Notes: generated by a model from the sequence alone, not told the origin. A DNA stretch of 64,000 nucleotides from Microbacterium aurugineum (GCF_023101205.1 NZ_CP078078.1:2303411-2367410); one strand, 5' to 3'; positions 51,964-60,658 are shown, numbered from the stretch's first letter. Numbers and translations are program-made.

Positions 51964-51969
51964 TAAACT
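51964..51969 (+). promoter_or_regulatory. Leaderless -10 box for iclR
   Basis: TAAACT ends six bases before the GTG at 51976. Confidence 0.6.
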
Positions 51970-51975
51970 CCCGTT

Positions 51976-52827
51976 GTGACCACCACGACACCCTCAGCCC
52001 CCCGGCGCAACTCCTCCGGCCTCGGGCGCGACATCGAGATCCTCGAACTCCTCGGCGGAGACGACGCTCTTCGATCGGGCGGACTCGGCGTGTCCCAAGT
52101 CGCCCAGGCGACCGGACGTGACAAGGCCGTCGTCTCCCGTACGCTCGCGACCCTCGCCGAGACGGGGCTCGTGGAGCGCGACGAGGAGACGCTGCGGTAT
52201 CTCCTCGGGCCTCGGCTGTACGCCCTCGCCGCGCACACCGCCACCTCCACGCTCGTGCACGCCTCGCGCAGCATCCTCCGCCGCCTCGTGCAGTCAACGC
52301 GCGAGACCAGCCACCTCTGCGTGCTGCGCGGCGGCAACGTGCTGACCCTGCTGAGCGAACTCAGTCCGCACGACGTACGCACGACGGGCTGGGCCGGCAC
52401 GACGACGGCTGCCTGGCGCACCCCATCGGGCCGCGCGCTGCTGAGCGACTGGGACGACGAGTCCCTCGCCCGCTGGTACGACGACCACGGACAGGACCAG
52501 CCGCTCGTGGGGCGCTTCGACCAGGCGGATCCGTTCGGATTTCCCGTGCTCGACGCTCCCCCACCGGGAAACTCGCCCGTGGCCGACCTCGACAGCCTGC
52601 ACGCCGAGCTCGCCCGCATCCGCGAACAGGGCTACGCCCTCTCCGACGAGGAACTCGAGTTCGGAGTCGTCGCAGCGTCCGCACCCATCGTCGACTTCAC
52701 GGGTCGCATCGTCGCCGCCGTGAATGTGAGCGCGCCGAAGGCCCGCATCGGTCCCCGTCTCGACGCACTGGGAGCCCTCGTCTCCCGCGCCGCGCGCGAG
52801 CTCTCCTCCCGCCTGGGGGCGAGCTGA
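51976..52827 (+). CDS. IclR family transcriptional regulator
   Basis: 283 residues. N-terminal winged helix-turn-helix (about residues 15-75: RDIEILELLGGDDALRSGGLGVSQVAQATGRDKAVVSRTLATLAETGLVERDEETLRYLLG) and C-terminal IclR effector domain (about 95-280), ending AAVNVSAPKARIGPRLDALGALVSRAARELSSRL. The ligand pocket cannot be read. GTG start with TAAACT six bases upstream. Divergent from the ten-gene fae operon with a palindrome between, so it is the likely sensor of that pathway's substrate or intermediate. Confidence 0.92.
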   Translation: MTTTTPSAPRRNSSGLGRDIEILELLGGDDALRSGGLGVSQVAQATGRDKAVVSRTLATLAETGLVERDEETLRYLLGPRLYALAAHTATSTLVHASRSILRRLVQSTRETSHLCVLRGGNVLTLLSELSPHDVRTTGWAGTTTAAWRTPSGRALLSDWDDESLARWYDDHGQDQPLVGRFDQADPFGFPVLDAPPPGNSPVADLDSLHAELARIREQGYALSDEELEFGVVAASAPIVDFTGRIVAAVNVSAPKARIGPRLDALGALVSRAARELSSRLGAS

Positions 52828-52840
52828 CCGGCTTCTCTCC

Positions 52841-53878
52841 TCAGCGCTTCCGCGGAGGTGCCGTGCTCGCGCGCACGATGAGTTCGCAGCTCACGAGCGG
52901 CGTCTGCTGACGTCCGGTGCCGTCGAGCTCGGCGAGCAGCGCGTCCACCGCGAGAGCTCCCACGCGTTCCGGATGCTGCTGCACGGTGGTCAGGGGCGGC
53001 CACAGCTGTGCAGCGTCGGGCAGGCCGTCGAAACCGACGATGCTGACGTCGCCCGGCACCTCGCGGCCGACCTCGCGAAAGGCCCTCAGCACGCCGATCG
53101 CCATCTGGTCGTTCGCGGCGAAGACGGCGGTGACCTCGCCGCGCTCGCGCAGTTCGACACCGGCTTCGTAACCCGACGCGGCGGACCAGTCCCCCGGCAG
53201 CGGCTCCGGCACGCGACGCCCGTGCTGCTCCAGCGTCTCCCTCCAGGCCTCCCTGCGTCGCTCCGCGGAGTAGGAACGGGCGGGACCGGCGACGTGCCAG
53301 ACGGTCTCATGCCCGAGTTCGAGCAGGTGCTCGGTCGCCAAGCGGGCACCCTGCGCCTGATCCGTGTCGACGAACGGATGGGTCTCGCCGCGGTTCGAGT
53401 CGACGAACACGACGGGGAGGGCCTCGGGGATCTCGATGTCGGCCTCGTCGAGCTGGTGCGCCTCGATCACGATGATGATGCCGTCAACGGCATGCTCTTC
53501 GAGCCTCCGGAACGCACCGGCCACGGTCTCACCGGCACTCGACTCCACCGGGATGAGGGTGAGGGCATAGCCGAGCTGGGCGGCGCGCACCGCGATCGCG
53601 TCGAGCGTGCGCTGATTTCCGTACGAGCTGAACGAGAACATCACGACGCCGATGGTGCGGAAGCGTCCTGATCGCAGAGCACGCGCCGCGCTGTTGGGCC
53701 GGTAGCCGAGACGATGCATCGCGGCTTCGACGCGCTCACGGGTGGTCGCACCGACGTAGCCCCGGGCGTTCACGACGCGGGACACGGTCTGCCCTGAGAC
53801 TCCGGCCTCCCGGGCGACGTCCTCCATGGAGGGCTCACGACGACGCGTCGACGTCTCGGTCGGATGCTCTGGGCTCAC
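52841..53878 (-). CDS. LacI family regulator of beta-galactoside cluster
   Basis: 345 residues. LacI helix-turn-helix (SMEDVAREAGVSGQTVSRVVNARGYVGATTRERVEAAMHRLGYRPNSAARALRSG, about residues 17-70) and a periplasmic-binding-protein-like effector domain (IGVVMFSFSSYGNQRTLDAIAVRAAQLGY... VTAVFAANDQMAIGVLRAFREVGREVPGDVSIVGFDG). GTG at 53878 is chosen: GAGGGGATGGG precedes it and a TAGTGT box (53917-53912) would start the mRNA near 53905; the ATG at 53896 is the alternative and would lie at the edge of an operator. It probably represses the divergent ABC/GH35 genes. Confidence 0.92.
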   Translation of the reverse strand: MSPEHPTETSTRRREPSMEDVAREAGVSGQTVSRVVNARGYVGATTRERVEAAMHRLGYRPNSAARALRSGRFRTIGVVMFSFSSYGNQRTLDAIAVRAAQLGYALTLIPVESSAGETVAGAFRRLEEHAVDGIIIVIEAHQLDEADIEIPEALPVVFVDSNRGETHPFVDTDQAQGARLATEHLLELGHETVWHVAGPARSYSAERRREAWRETLEQHGRRVPEPLPGDWSAASGYEAGVELRERGEVTAVFAANDQMAIGVLRAFREVGREVPGDVSIVGFDGLPDAAQLWPPLTTVQQHPERVGALAVDALLAELDGTGRQQTPLVSCELIVRASTAPPRKR

Positions 53879-53897
53879 GATCACCCATCCCCTCATG

Positions 53898-53948
53898 TGT
53901 TGACGTTGACACACTAGCAGTCCATCGAATATGTTGACGTTGACACAC
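53898..53948. promoter_or_regulatory. Twin LacI operators and divergent promoter
   Basis: The identical 17-mer TGTTGACGTTGACACAC occurs at 53898-53914 and 53932-53948, 34 bp apart start to start. The plus-strand promoter is embedded: -35 TTGACA (53906-53911) in the first copy, -10 TATGTT (53930-53935) touching the second, spacer 18. Repressor bound to both would cover the promoter. Confidence 0.8.
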
Positions 53949-53986
53949 GGCGCAGCAAGCGCCCGGATCGTAAGAAGGACTCGTCG

Positions 53987-54904
53987 ATGACGACTGAAAT
54001 CCCCGCACCCCTGGGCGCCCCCGGCGTCCGACGGCGCGACAGGCGCGACTGGAAGGGCTGGTCCTTCGTCGGCCCGTTCATGGTCGTGTTCGCCCTGGTG
54101 TTCCTGACACCGCTCGCCTACGCGCTGTATCTCAGCTTCTTCCAGGAGAAGCTGATCGGCGGAACCGCCTTCGTCGGCCTGGACAACTACGTCCGCGCGC
54201 TCACCGACCCGCAGTTCTGGGAGGCGTTCGGCCGCGTGCTCCTCTTCCTGGTGGTGCAGGTGCCGATCATGCTCCTCCTCGCGCTCGGCGCCGCCCTCGC
54301 CCTGGACAGCGCACGCCTGCGCGGAGCGTCGTTCTTCCGCATCCTGATCTTCCTCCCCTACGCGGTTCCCGCCGTCGTCGCGGTCCTCATGTGGGGCTAC
54401 ATCTACGGCGACCAGTTCGGCCTCACCAGCAACATCAACGACTTCCTCGGCATCGACGCGATCACGCCGTTCGCCAAGGAATGGATGCTCGTCTCGATCG
54501 GCAACATCGTCACCTGGGAGTTCGTCGGCTACAACATGCTGATCTTCTACTCCTCGCTCAAGACGATCCCGACCGACATGTACGAGGCGGCCGCCCTGGA
54601 CGGCGCGGGCGCCTGGCGCACGATCTTCTCCATCAAGATCCCCTCCGTGCGCGGGGCGCTCGTGATCGCGACGATCTTCTCGATCATCGGCAGCTTCCAG
54701 CTGTTCAACGAGCCCAACATCCTGCGCCCGCTGGCTCCGAACGTGATCACCACGTTCTTCACCCCGAACATGTACGCGTACAACCTGTCGTTCGCCGGTC
54801 AGCAGTTCAACTACGCCGCGACGATCGCCATCATCATGGGCGTGATCACGGCCGTCATCGCCTACGTCGTGCAGCTGCGCGGCTCGACATCGGAGGTGCG
54901 CTGA
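53987..54904 (+). CDS. Sugar ABC transporter permease (MalF-type)
   Basis: 305 residues, six transmembrane segments. N-terminal RRRDRRDWKGWSFVGPFMVVFALVFLTPLAYALYLSFFQEKLIGG and the EAA-loop TDMYEAAALDGAGAWRTIFSIKIPSVRGALVIATIFSIIGSFQLFNEP (about 198-243). Belongs to the CUT1 family for oligosaccharides. RBS GAAGGA nine bases upstream. First structural gene of the LacI-controlled cluster; one base separates it from the second permease. Confidence 0.93.
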   Translation: MTTEIPAPLGAPGVRRRDRRDWKGWSFVGPFMVVFALVFLTPLAYALYLSFFQEKLIGGTAFVGLDNYVRALTDPQFWEAFGRVLLFLVVQVPIMLLLALGAALALDSARLRGASFFRILIFLPYAVPAVVAVLMWGYIYGDQFGLTSNINDFLGIDAITPFAKEWMLVSIGNIVTWEFVGYNMLIFYSSLKTIPTDMYEAAALDGAGAWRTIFSIKIPSVRGALVIATIFSIIGSFQLFNEPNILRPLAPNVITTFFTPNMYAYNLSFAGQQFNYAATIAIIMGVITAVIAYVVQLRGSTSEVR

Positions 54905-54905
54905 C

Positions 54906-55796
54906 ATGGCACTCCCCCTCGCCCGCCCCTCGCGCCGACGCGACGATCCGCTGAAGCCCCGCAAGTCCAACACGCTGCTGATCGTGATGGTCATCTACGC
55001 GCTGTACACGCTCGTCCCGCTGGTGTGGCTGCTCTTCAGCTCGACCAAGACGCAAGCCGGACTCTTCAGCTCCTTCGGCCTCTGGTTCGCCGACGACTTC
55101 GCGTTCTTCGACAACCTCGTCGCCACGTTCTCCTACCGCGACGGCATCTTCCTCCGCTGGCTGGGCAACACCCTGCTCTACGTGGTGGTCGGCGCCGGCG
55201 GTGCGACACTGCTCGCCACGATGGCCGGCTACGGACTCGCGAAGTTCCGCTTCCCCGGGCGGCGCGCGGTGTTCGCCGTGGTCCTCGGCGCCGTGGCGGT
55301 GCCGGGTACGGCACTGGCCGTGCCGACCTTCCTGCTCTTCAGCGAGCTCGGGCTCACGAACACGCCCTGGGCCGTGATCATCCCCTCGCTCATCAGCCCG
55401 TTCGGGCTGTACCTGATCTGGGTGTTCGCCTCCGAATCGGTGCCGACCGAACTCCTCGAGGCCGCACGCATCGACGGAGCCGGCGAGTTCCGGACGTTCT
55501 TCACGATCTCGATGCGGCTTCTCGCCCCGGGCATCGTCACGGTCGCGCTCTTCACGGTCGTCGCCACCTGGAACAACTACTTCCTGCCGCTGATCATGCT
55601 GTCGGACCCCGCCTGGTACCCCCTGACCGTCGGCCTGAACCAATGGAGCGCTCAGGCCATCGGCGCGGGATCCCAGCCGATCTACAACCTCGTGATCATG
55701 GGCTCGCTCCTCACGATCATCCCGATCGTCATCGCCTTCCTGCTGCTGCAGCGCTTCTGGCAGTCAGGTCTCACCGCGGGAAGCGTCAAGCAATAG
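54906..55796 (+). CDS. Sugar ABC transporter permease (MalG-type)
   Basis: 296 residues, six transmembrane segments. The CUT1 G-type EAA loop is VPTELLEAARIDGAGEFRTFFTISMRLLAPGIVTVALFTVVATWNNYFLPLIML (about residues 180-230). It pairs with the previous permease. No ATPase gene is present in the cluster, as is usual in actinobacteria that share an MsiK-type ATPase among CUT1 systems. Confidence 0.93.
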   Translation: MALPLARPSRRRDDPLKPRKSNTLLIVMVIYALYTLVPLVWLLFSSTKTQAGLFSSFGLWFADDFAFFDNLVATFSYRDGIFLRWLGNTLLYVVVGAGGATLLATMAGYGLAKFRFPGRRAVFAVVLGAVAVPGTALAVPTFLLFSELGLTNTPWAVIIPSLISPFGLYLIWVFASESVPTELLEAARIDGAGEFRTFFTISMRLLAPGIVTVALFTVVATWNNYFLPLIMLSDPAWYPLTVGLNQWSAQAIGAGSQPIYNLVIMGSLLTIIPIVIAFLLLQRFWQSGLTAGSVKQ

Positions 55797-55863
55797 CTCC
55801 CCGCATCTTCTGCAACACCCCCGCGATCCGATGCTGGACCGCACCTCCCGAAAGGACACAGCA

Positions 55864-57225
55864 ATGAAGCACCTTCCCTCACCGACCCGGCGCAGCCTCG
55901 CCGTGCTCGCCGCCGGAACCGTGGCAGCACTGGCGCTGGCCGGCTGCAGCACCGGTGGCACGAACGACTCCGGTTCCGGCACCGATGCGGGCTCCGGCTC
56001 CTTCGACGCCGTCGAAGCCGCCCTCGAGAAGGGCGGCGAGATCACGTACTGGTCCTGGACCCCGTCCGCCGAGGCGCAGGTCGAGGCCTTCCAGAAGGAG
56101 TACCCGAACGTCACCGTCAATCTGGTCAACGCCGGGACGAACAACGAGGAGTACACCAAGCTGCAGAACGCGATCAAGGCGGGCTCCGGCGCCCCCGACG
56201 TCGTGCAGATCGAGTACTACGCCTTCCCGCAGTTCGCCCTCACCGACGCCTTCGCCGACCTCTCGGCCTACGGGTTCGCCGACTTCGAGGACGACTACAC
56301 CGCCTCGACCTGGAACTCCGTCACGAACGGCGACGCGATCTACGGTCTGCCGCAGGACTCCGGCCCCATGGCCCTGTTCTACAACAAGACCGTGTTCGAC
56401 GCCGCGGGTGTCCCGGTGCCTACCACGTGGGACGAGTACTACGAGGCCGCCAAGAAGATCCACGCGGCGAACCCCGACGCGTACATCACCAACGACGCCG
56501 GGGACGCGGGCTTCGCGACCTCGATGATCTGGCAGGCCGGCGGAAAGCCGTTTGAGACCTCGGGCACCGACGTCACGATCGACCTGCAGGACGCGGGCTC
56601 GAAGAAGTGGACCGAGAACTGGAACCGCCTCGTCGAGGAGGACCTGATCGCGCCCTACGGCAGCTGGAGCGACGAGTGGTTCCGTGCCCTCGGCGACGGC
56701 AGCCTCGCCAGCCTCGTGATCGGCGCCTGGATGCCCGGAAACCTCATCTCGGGCGCACCCGACGGCGCAGGCGACTGGCGCGTCGCGCCCATGCCGACGT
56801 ATGACGGCACCCCGGCGAGCGCGGAGAACGGCGGTGGCGGCCAGGCCGTCACGACGCAGAGCGAGAACCCTGAGCTGGCGGCCGGCTTCCTGTGGTGGTT
56901 GAACAACTCCGAGGAGAGCATCTCGATCTTCCTCGAGAGCGGCGGGTTCCCGTCCACGACCGCCGAGCTGTCCAGCGAGGAGTTCCTCTCCGACGCTCCC
57001 GAGTACTTCGGCGGCCAGAAGATCAACGAGGTACTCGCCGCCGCGGCCGATGACGTCGTCGAAGGGTGGAGCTACCTGCCCTACCAGGTGTACGCGAACA
57101 GCATCTTCGGCGACACCGTCGGCCAGTCGTACCAGAACGGCACCGATCTGAACGACGGCTTGACCGCCTGGCAGGACGCGCTGGTCGAGTACGGCAACGC
57201 GCAGGGCTTCACCGTCAACAAGTAA
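55864..57225 (+). CDS. Sugar ABC transporter substrate-binding lipoprotein
   Basis: 453 residues. Lipoprotein signal peptide with lipobox ALAGC (Cys about 27) and a Gly/Ser/Asp linker, then a CUT1 binding protein: ITYWSWTPSAEAQVEAFQKEYPNVTVNLVNAGTNNEEYTKLQNAIKAGSGAPDVVQIEYYAFPQFAL and several aromatic residues (WQAGGKPFE, YGSWSDEWFRALGDGSLASLVIGAWMPGN). Suited to an oligosaccharide, presumably a beta-galactoside given the GH35 gene downstream. RBS AAAGGA eight bases before the ATG. Confidence 0.93.
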   Translation: MKHLPSPTRRSLAVLAAGTVAALALAGCSTGGTNDSGSGTDAGSGSFDAVEAALEKGGEITYWSWTPSAEAQVEAFQKEYPNVTVNLVNAGTNNEEYTKLQNAIKAGSGAPDVVQIEYYAFPQFALTDAFADLSAYGFADFEDDYTASTWNSVTNGDAIYGLPQDSGPMALFYNKTVFDAAGVPVPTTWDEYYEAAKKIHAANPDAYITNDAGDAGFATSMIWQAGGKPFETSGTDVTIDLQDAGSKKWTENWNRLVEEDLIAPYGSWSDEWFRALGDGSLASLVIGAWMPGNLISGAPDGAGDWRVAPMPTYDGTPASAENGGGGQAVTTQSENPELAAGFLWWLNNSEESISIFLESGGFPSTTAELSSEEFLSDAPEYFGGQKINEVLAAAADDVVEGWSYLPYQVYANSIFGDTVGQSYQNGTDLNDGLTAWQDALVEYGNAQGFTVNK

Positions 57226-57230
57226 TACCC

Positions 57231-57280
57231 GCGAGCTGTGCCGGTCCCGGATCCCCCGTCACGGGATCGGCACAGCTCGC
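57231..57280 (+). terminator. Inverted repeat between binding-protein and GH35 genes
   Basis: GCGAGCTGTGCCG (57231-57243) and its complement (57268-57280) enclose an inner GATCCC/GGGATC hairpin. It begins five bases after the stop. No U-tract, so it may stabilise the 3' end of the abundant binding-protein mRNA rather than stop transcription. Confidence 0.55.
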
Positions 57281-57302
57281 CTCATCGAAAGCACCACGAC
57301 TC

Positions 57303-59051
57303 GTGACCTCCTTCTCCCTCGGTGACACCGACTTCCTCCGCGACGGACGACCGCACCAGGTCATCTCCGGCGCGATCCACTACTTCCGCGTGCACCCGGA
57401 CCAGTGGCAGGACCGCATCCGCAAAGCCCGGCTGATGGGGTTGAACACGATCGAGACGTACGTGGCCTGGAACGCGCACGAACCGCGACGCGGCGAGTGG
57501 GACGCGAGCGGGTGGAACGATCTCGGGCGCTTCCTCGACCTGATCCACGCGGAGGGTCTGGACGCGATCGTCCGCCCCGGTCCGTACATCTGCGCGGAGT
57601 GGCACAACGGCGGGCTGCCGGTCTGGCTCACCGGTGGCACGGGTGGGCTGCGTTCCTCGGCGCCGGAGTACCTCGTGGAGGTGAGCGCGTACCTCCGCCG
57701 CGTGTACGACATCGTCGCACCGCGCCAGATCGATCGCGGCGGTCCGGTCGTGCTCGTGCAGATCGAGAACGAGTACGGAGCCTACGGCTCGGACGCGGCG
57801 TATCTCGAGACACTGGTCACGGTCACCCGCGAGGCCGGGATCACGGTGCCGCTGACGACCGTCGACCAGCCGGTCGACCGGATGCTGTCGAACGGGAGCC
57901 TCCCCGGGCTGCACAAGACCGGGTCCTTCGGCTCGCGCAGCACCGAGCGCCTCGCGACGCTGCGCCGGCATCAGCCCACCGGCCCCCTGATGTGCTCGGA
58001 GTTCTGGGACGGATGGTTCGACTGGTGGGGCGGCGTGCACCACACGACGGACGTCGCGACCACGGCCGCCGACCTGGATGCGCTCCTGGCCGCCGGTGCC
58101 TCGGTCAACATCTACATGTTCCACGGCGGCACGAACTTCGCACTCACGAACGGCGCGAACGACAAGGGACGCTATCTGCCGCTCGTGACCTCCTACGACT
58201 ACGACGCCCCGCTCGACGAGGCGGGCAACCCGACGGAGAAGTTCTTCGCCTTCCGCGACGTGATCGCGCGCCATGCGCCCGTGCCGGACGAGCTGCCCGC
58301 GAGCGCGGCCCCCGCCCCCGCGCTCGAGGTCCCCCTCGTCGCCGGTGGTGCCTGGACGACGACCGCGGGATCGGCGGAACCGACGGCCCACCCCGAGACC
58401 TTCGATGCGCTCGGACACCAGAGCGCGTTGATGCGCTACGACGTCGACCTCCCCCACGGCAACGGCGGGGTGCTCCTCGTCGACGAACTCCGGGACTTGG
58501 GCTGGGTCAGCGTCGACGGGCGCGCGGTCGGCACGATCTCCCGCACCCGCCACGACCGCGCGATCCGGATCCCCGGTGGCCGCACCCTGAGCATCCTGGT
58601 GGAGGACCAGGGGCGGGTGAACTACGACCACCGGCTCGGCGAGGAGAAGGGACTCATCGGGGCGGTCACCCTCGACGGGGCACCGCTGAGCGGATGGCGC
58701 TCCACGCCGTTGGACGTCGCCGCCATCGCCGCGGGGATCGGGAGGGACGCTGTCTCGGACGCCGAGGCAACGACTGCCGGGGACGGTCCGACCGCATGGA
58801 CCGCCGAGTTCGAGCTGGATGCCCGCGCCGATCTCTTCCTCGAAACCGCGAGCTGGAGCAAGGGCTACGCGTTCGTGAACGGGTTCTTCCTCGGCCGCTA
58901 CTGGCGCAACGGACCGCAACGCACGCTCTACGTGCCCGCCCCCGCCACCGTCGCCGGGACGAATCGCCTCGTCGTCCTGGAGCTCGAGCAGCTTATCGAG
59001 CGCCGGGCCGCTTTCGTCCCCTCACCGTCGCTCGGCGCCACGGAGGAGTGA
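57303..59051 (+). CDS. Glycoside hydrolase family 35 beta-galactosidase
   Basis: 582 residues, compact GH35. Catalytic acid/base E157 in LVQIENEYGAYG and nucleophile E233 in MCSEFWDGWFDWWGG; substrate-site features VISGAIHYFRVHPDQW, YVAWNAHEP, RPGPYICAEWHNGGLPVWL and MFHGGTNFALTNGA are intact. The C-terminal half (about 350-575) holds beta-sandwich domains ending WSKGYAFVNGFFLGRYWRNGPQRTLYVPAP. No signal peptide, so cytoplasmic hydrolysis of imported beta-galactosides. GTG start at 57303; RBS weak (GAAAG). Expressed behind a hairpin after the binding-protein gene. Confidence 0.95.
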   Translation: MTSFSLGDTDFLRDGRPHQVISGAIHYFRVHPDQWQDRIRKARLMGLNTIETYVAWNAHEPRRGEWDASGWNDLGRFLDLIHAEGLDAIVRPGPYICAEWHNGGLPVWLTGGTGGLRSSAPEYLVEVSAYLRRVYDIVAPRQIDRGGPVVLVQIENEYGAYGSDAAYLETLVTVTREAGITVPLTTVDQPVDRMLSNGSLPGLHKTGSFGSRSTERLATLRRHQPTGPLMCSEFWDGWFDWWGGVHHTTDVATTAADLDALLAAGASVNIYMFHGGTNFALTNGANDKGRYLPLVTSYDYDAPLDEAGNPTEKFFAFRDVIARHAPVPDELPASAAPAPALEVPLVAGGAWTTTAGSAEPTAHPETFDALGHQSALMRYDVDLPHGNGGVLLVDELRDLGWVSVDGRAVGTISRTRHDRAIRIPGGRTLSILVEDQGRVNYDHRLGEEKGLIGAVTLDGAPLSGWRSTPLDVAAIAAGIGRDAVSDAEATTAGDGPTAWTAEFELDARADLFLETASWSKGYAFVNGFFLGRYWRNGPQRTLYVPAPATVAGTNRLVVLELEQLIERRAAFVPSPSLGATEE

Positions 59052-59059
59052 CCCTCGAA

Positions 59060-59106
59060 TCGCGCAGACGGCTGCATCCGGTACGCAGATGCAGCCGTCT
59101 GCGCGA
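59060..59106. repeat. Perfect 18-bp inverted repeat flanked by direct CTCGAA copies
   Basis: TCGCGCAGACGGCTGCAT (59060-59077), 11-base loop, exact complement (59089-59106). CTCGAA directly abuts both ends (59054-59059 and 59107-59112). It follows the GH35 stop by eight bases and probably also terminates transcription. Confidence 0.85.
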
Positions 59107-59197
59107 CTCGAACGGGTCGCGGCGCACACAGGCAACACTCAGGAAGGCGTAAACTCGCCCAGGTCCCCGGCAGACCGGGGCTGATCGGAGAAGCGTC

Positions 59198-60658
59198 ATG
59201 AGTACTGCCACTGCGCCCGCGAATCCCCGCTCGCGCGTCATCACCGCGAGCCTGGTCGGCACCACGATCGAGTTCTACGACTTCTACGCGTATGCCACGG
59301 CGGCCGTGCTCGTCTTCCCGGTGCTGTTCTTCCCCACGGGCAACGACACCACCTCGCTCCTCTCCTCGTTCGCGGTCTTCGGCGCCGCGATGGTGGCCCG
59401 CCCGATCGGCGCCGTGGTCTTCGGGCACTTCGGCGACAGGTTCGGCCGCAAGGCCACGCTGGTGGCGTCGCTGCTGACGATGGGCATCGCGACCTTCGTG
59501 ATCGGGCTGCTGCCGACCTTCCAGCAGATCGGCTGGTGGGCGGCGCTCCTGCTGCTCATCCTGCGTCTCGCGCAGGGCTTCGCGCTCGGCGGCGAGTGGT
59601 CCGGCGCGGCGCTGGTGGCCACGGAGAACGCCCCGAAGGGCAAGCGCGCCTGGTACGGCACCTTCCCTCAGCTGGGCGCCCCGCTCGGCTTCATCATCGC
59701 CAACTTCCTCTTCCTCACGATCAACTGGCTGCTGCCGCACTCCGAGAACCCGGCCCTGAAGTCCGAGGCGTTCCTGGCGTGGGGCTGGCGCATCCCGTTC
59801 CTGTTCTCCGCGGTGATGGTCATCATCGGCCTGTGGGTGCGGCTCAAGCTCGTCGAATCCGACACCTTCAAGAAGGCCGAGACGAAGGGCGCGATCCGCA
59901 AGCTCCCCCTCGCGACCGTGTTCCGTCACCACTGGAAGCAGCTCATCCTCGGCACGTTCATCATGTTGGCGACGTATGTGCTCTTCTACCTGATGACCAA
60001 CTTCACGCTCGCGTACGGCACCAAGCCCGCGTCGCTGGAGACCGCCTCGGCCGCGGCGAAGGCAGCAGCGGAGGCGACCGGTGCCTCCTTCGACCCGAGC
60101 GAATTCGCGGCGCAGTTCTACCCGGGGCTCGGCTTCGGATACACCGACTTCGTGCTGATGCAGATCATCGGCGTGGTGTTCTTCGGCATCTTCACGCTCC
60201 TGTCCGGCCCGATCGCCGATGCGGTGGGCCGCAGGAAGCTGCTGCTGTGGGTGACCGGGGCGATCATCGTCTTCGGCTTCACCTTCAACACGTTCCTCCT
60301 CCCCGCCGTCGACCCGAAGTTCACCGGTGCGCTCGCCCAGGCGTTCCTCGTGTTCGGGTTCCTGCTGATGGGGGCCACGTTCGGCCCGATGGGCGCGCTG
60401 CTGCCGGAGCTCTTCCCGACCAACGTGCGCTACACGGGCTCGGCGATCGCCTACAACGTGTCCTCCATCCTCGGTGCGGCCGTGGCCCCGTTGATCGCCC
60501 TGTGGCTGTGGGCGCTCGGCGACGGCGCCCCGTGGCTGGTCGGCCTGTACCTGTCGGCCATGGGCGTGCTGACGTTCATCGCGCTGCTGTTGAGCCCGGA
60601 GACGAAGGACCATGACTACGACGGCGACCTCGGCGTCGCCGCCGCCGTCGAGCTCTGA
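59198..60658 (+). CDS. MFS transporter, metabolite:H+ symporter (MHS) type
   Basis: 486 residues, 12 transmembrane segments. MHS/ShiA-ProP-like features: ASLVGTTIEFYDFYAYATAAVLVFPVLFFP at helix 1, MFS motif A VVFGHFGDRFGRKATLVASLL (about 68-88), and FALGGEWSGAALVATENAPKGKRAWYGTFPQLGAPLG. Members carry alpha-ketoglutarate, shikimate, proline/betaine or other acids; the substrate is undetermined. A longer loop (about 265-305) with a polar, Ala-rich stretch precedes helix 7. RBS GGAG 11 bases upstream. The stop abuts the convergent S66 gene's stop with no gap. Confidence 0.92.
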   Translation: MSTATAPANPRSRVITASLVGTTIEFYDFYAYATAAVLVFPVLFFPTGNDTTSLLSSFAVFGAAMVARPIGAVVFGHFGDRFGRKATLVASLLTMGIATFVIGLLPTFQQIGWWAALLLLILRLAQGFALGGEWSGAALVATENAPKGKRAWYGTFPQLGAPLGFIIANFLFLTINWLLPHSENPALKSEAFLAWGWRIPFLFSAVMVIIGLWVRLKLVESDTFKKAETKGAIRKLPLATVFRHHWKQLILGTFIMLATYVLFYLMTNFTLAYGTKPASLETASAAAKAAAEATGASFDPSEFAAQFYPGLGFGYTDFVLMQIIGVVFFGIFTLLSGPIADAVGRRKLLLWVTGAIIVFGFTFNTFLLPAVDPKFTGALAQAFLVFGFLLMGATFGPMGALLPELFPTNVRYTGSAIAYNVSSILGAAVAPLIALWLWALGDGAPWLVGLYLSAMGVLTFIALLLSPETKDHDYDGDLGVAAAVEL

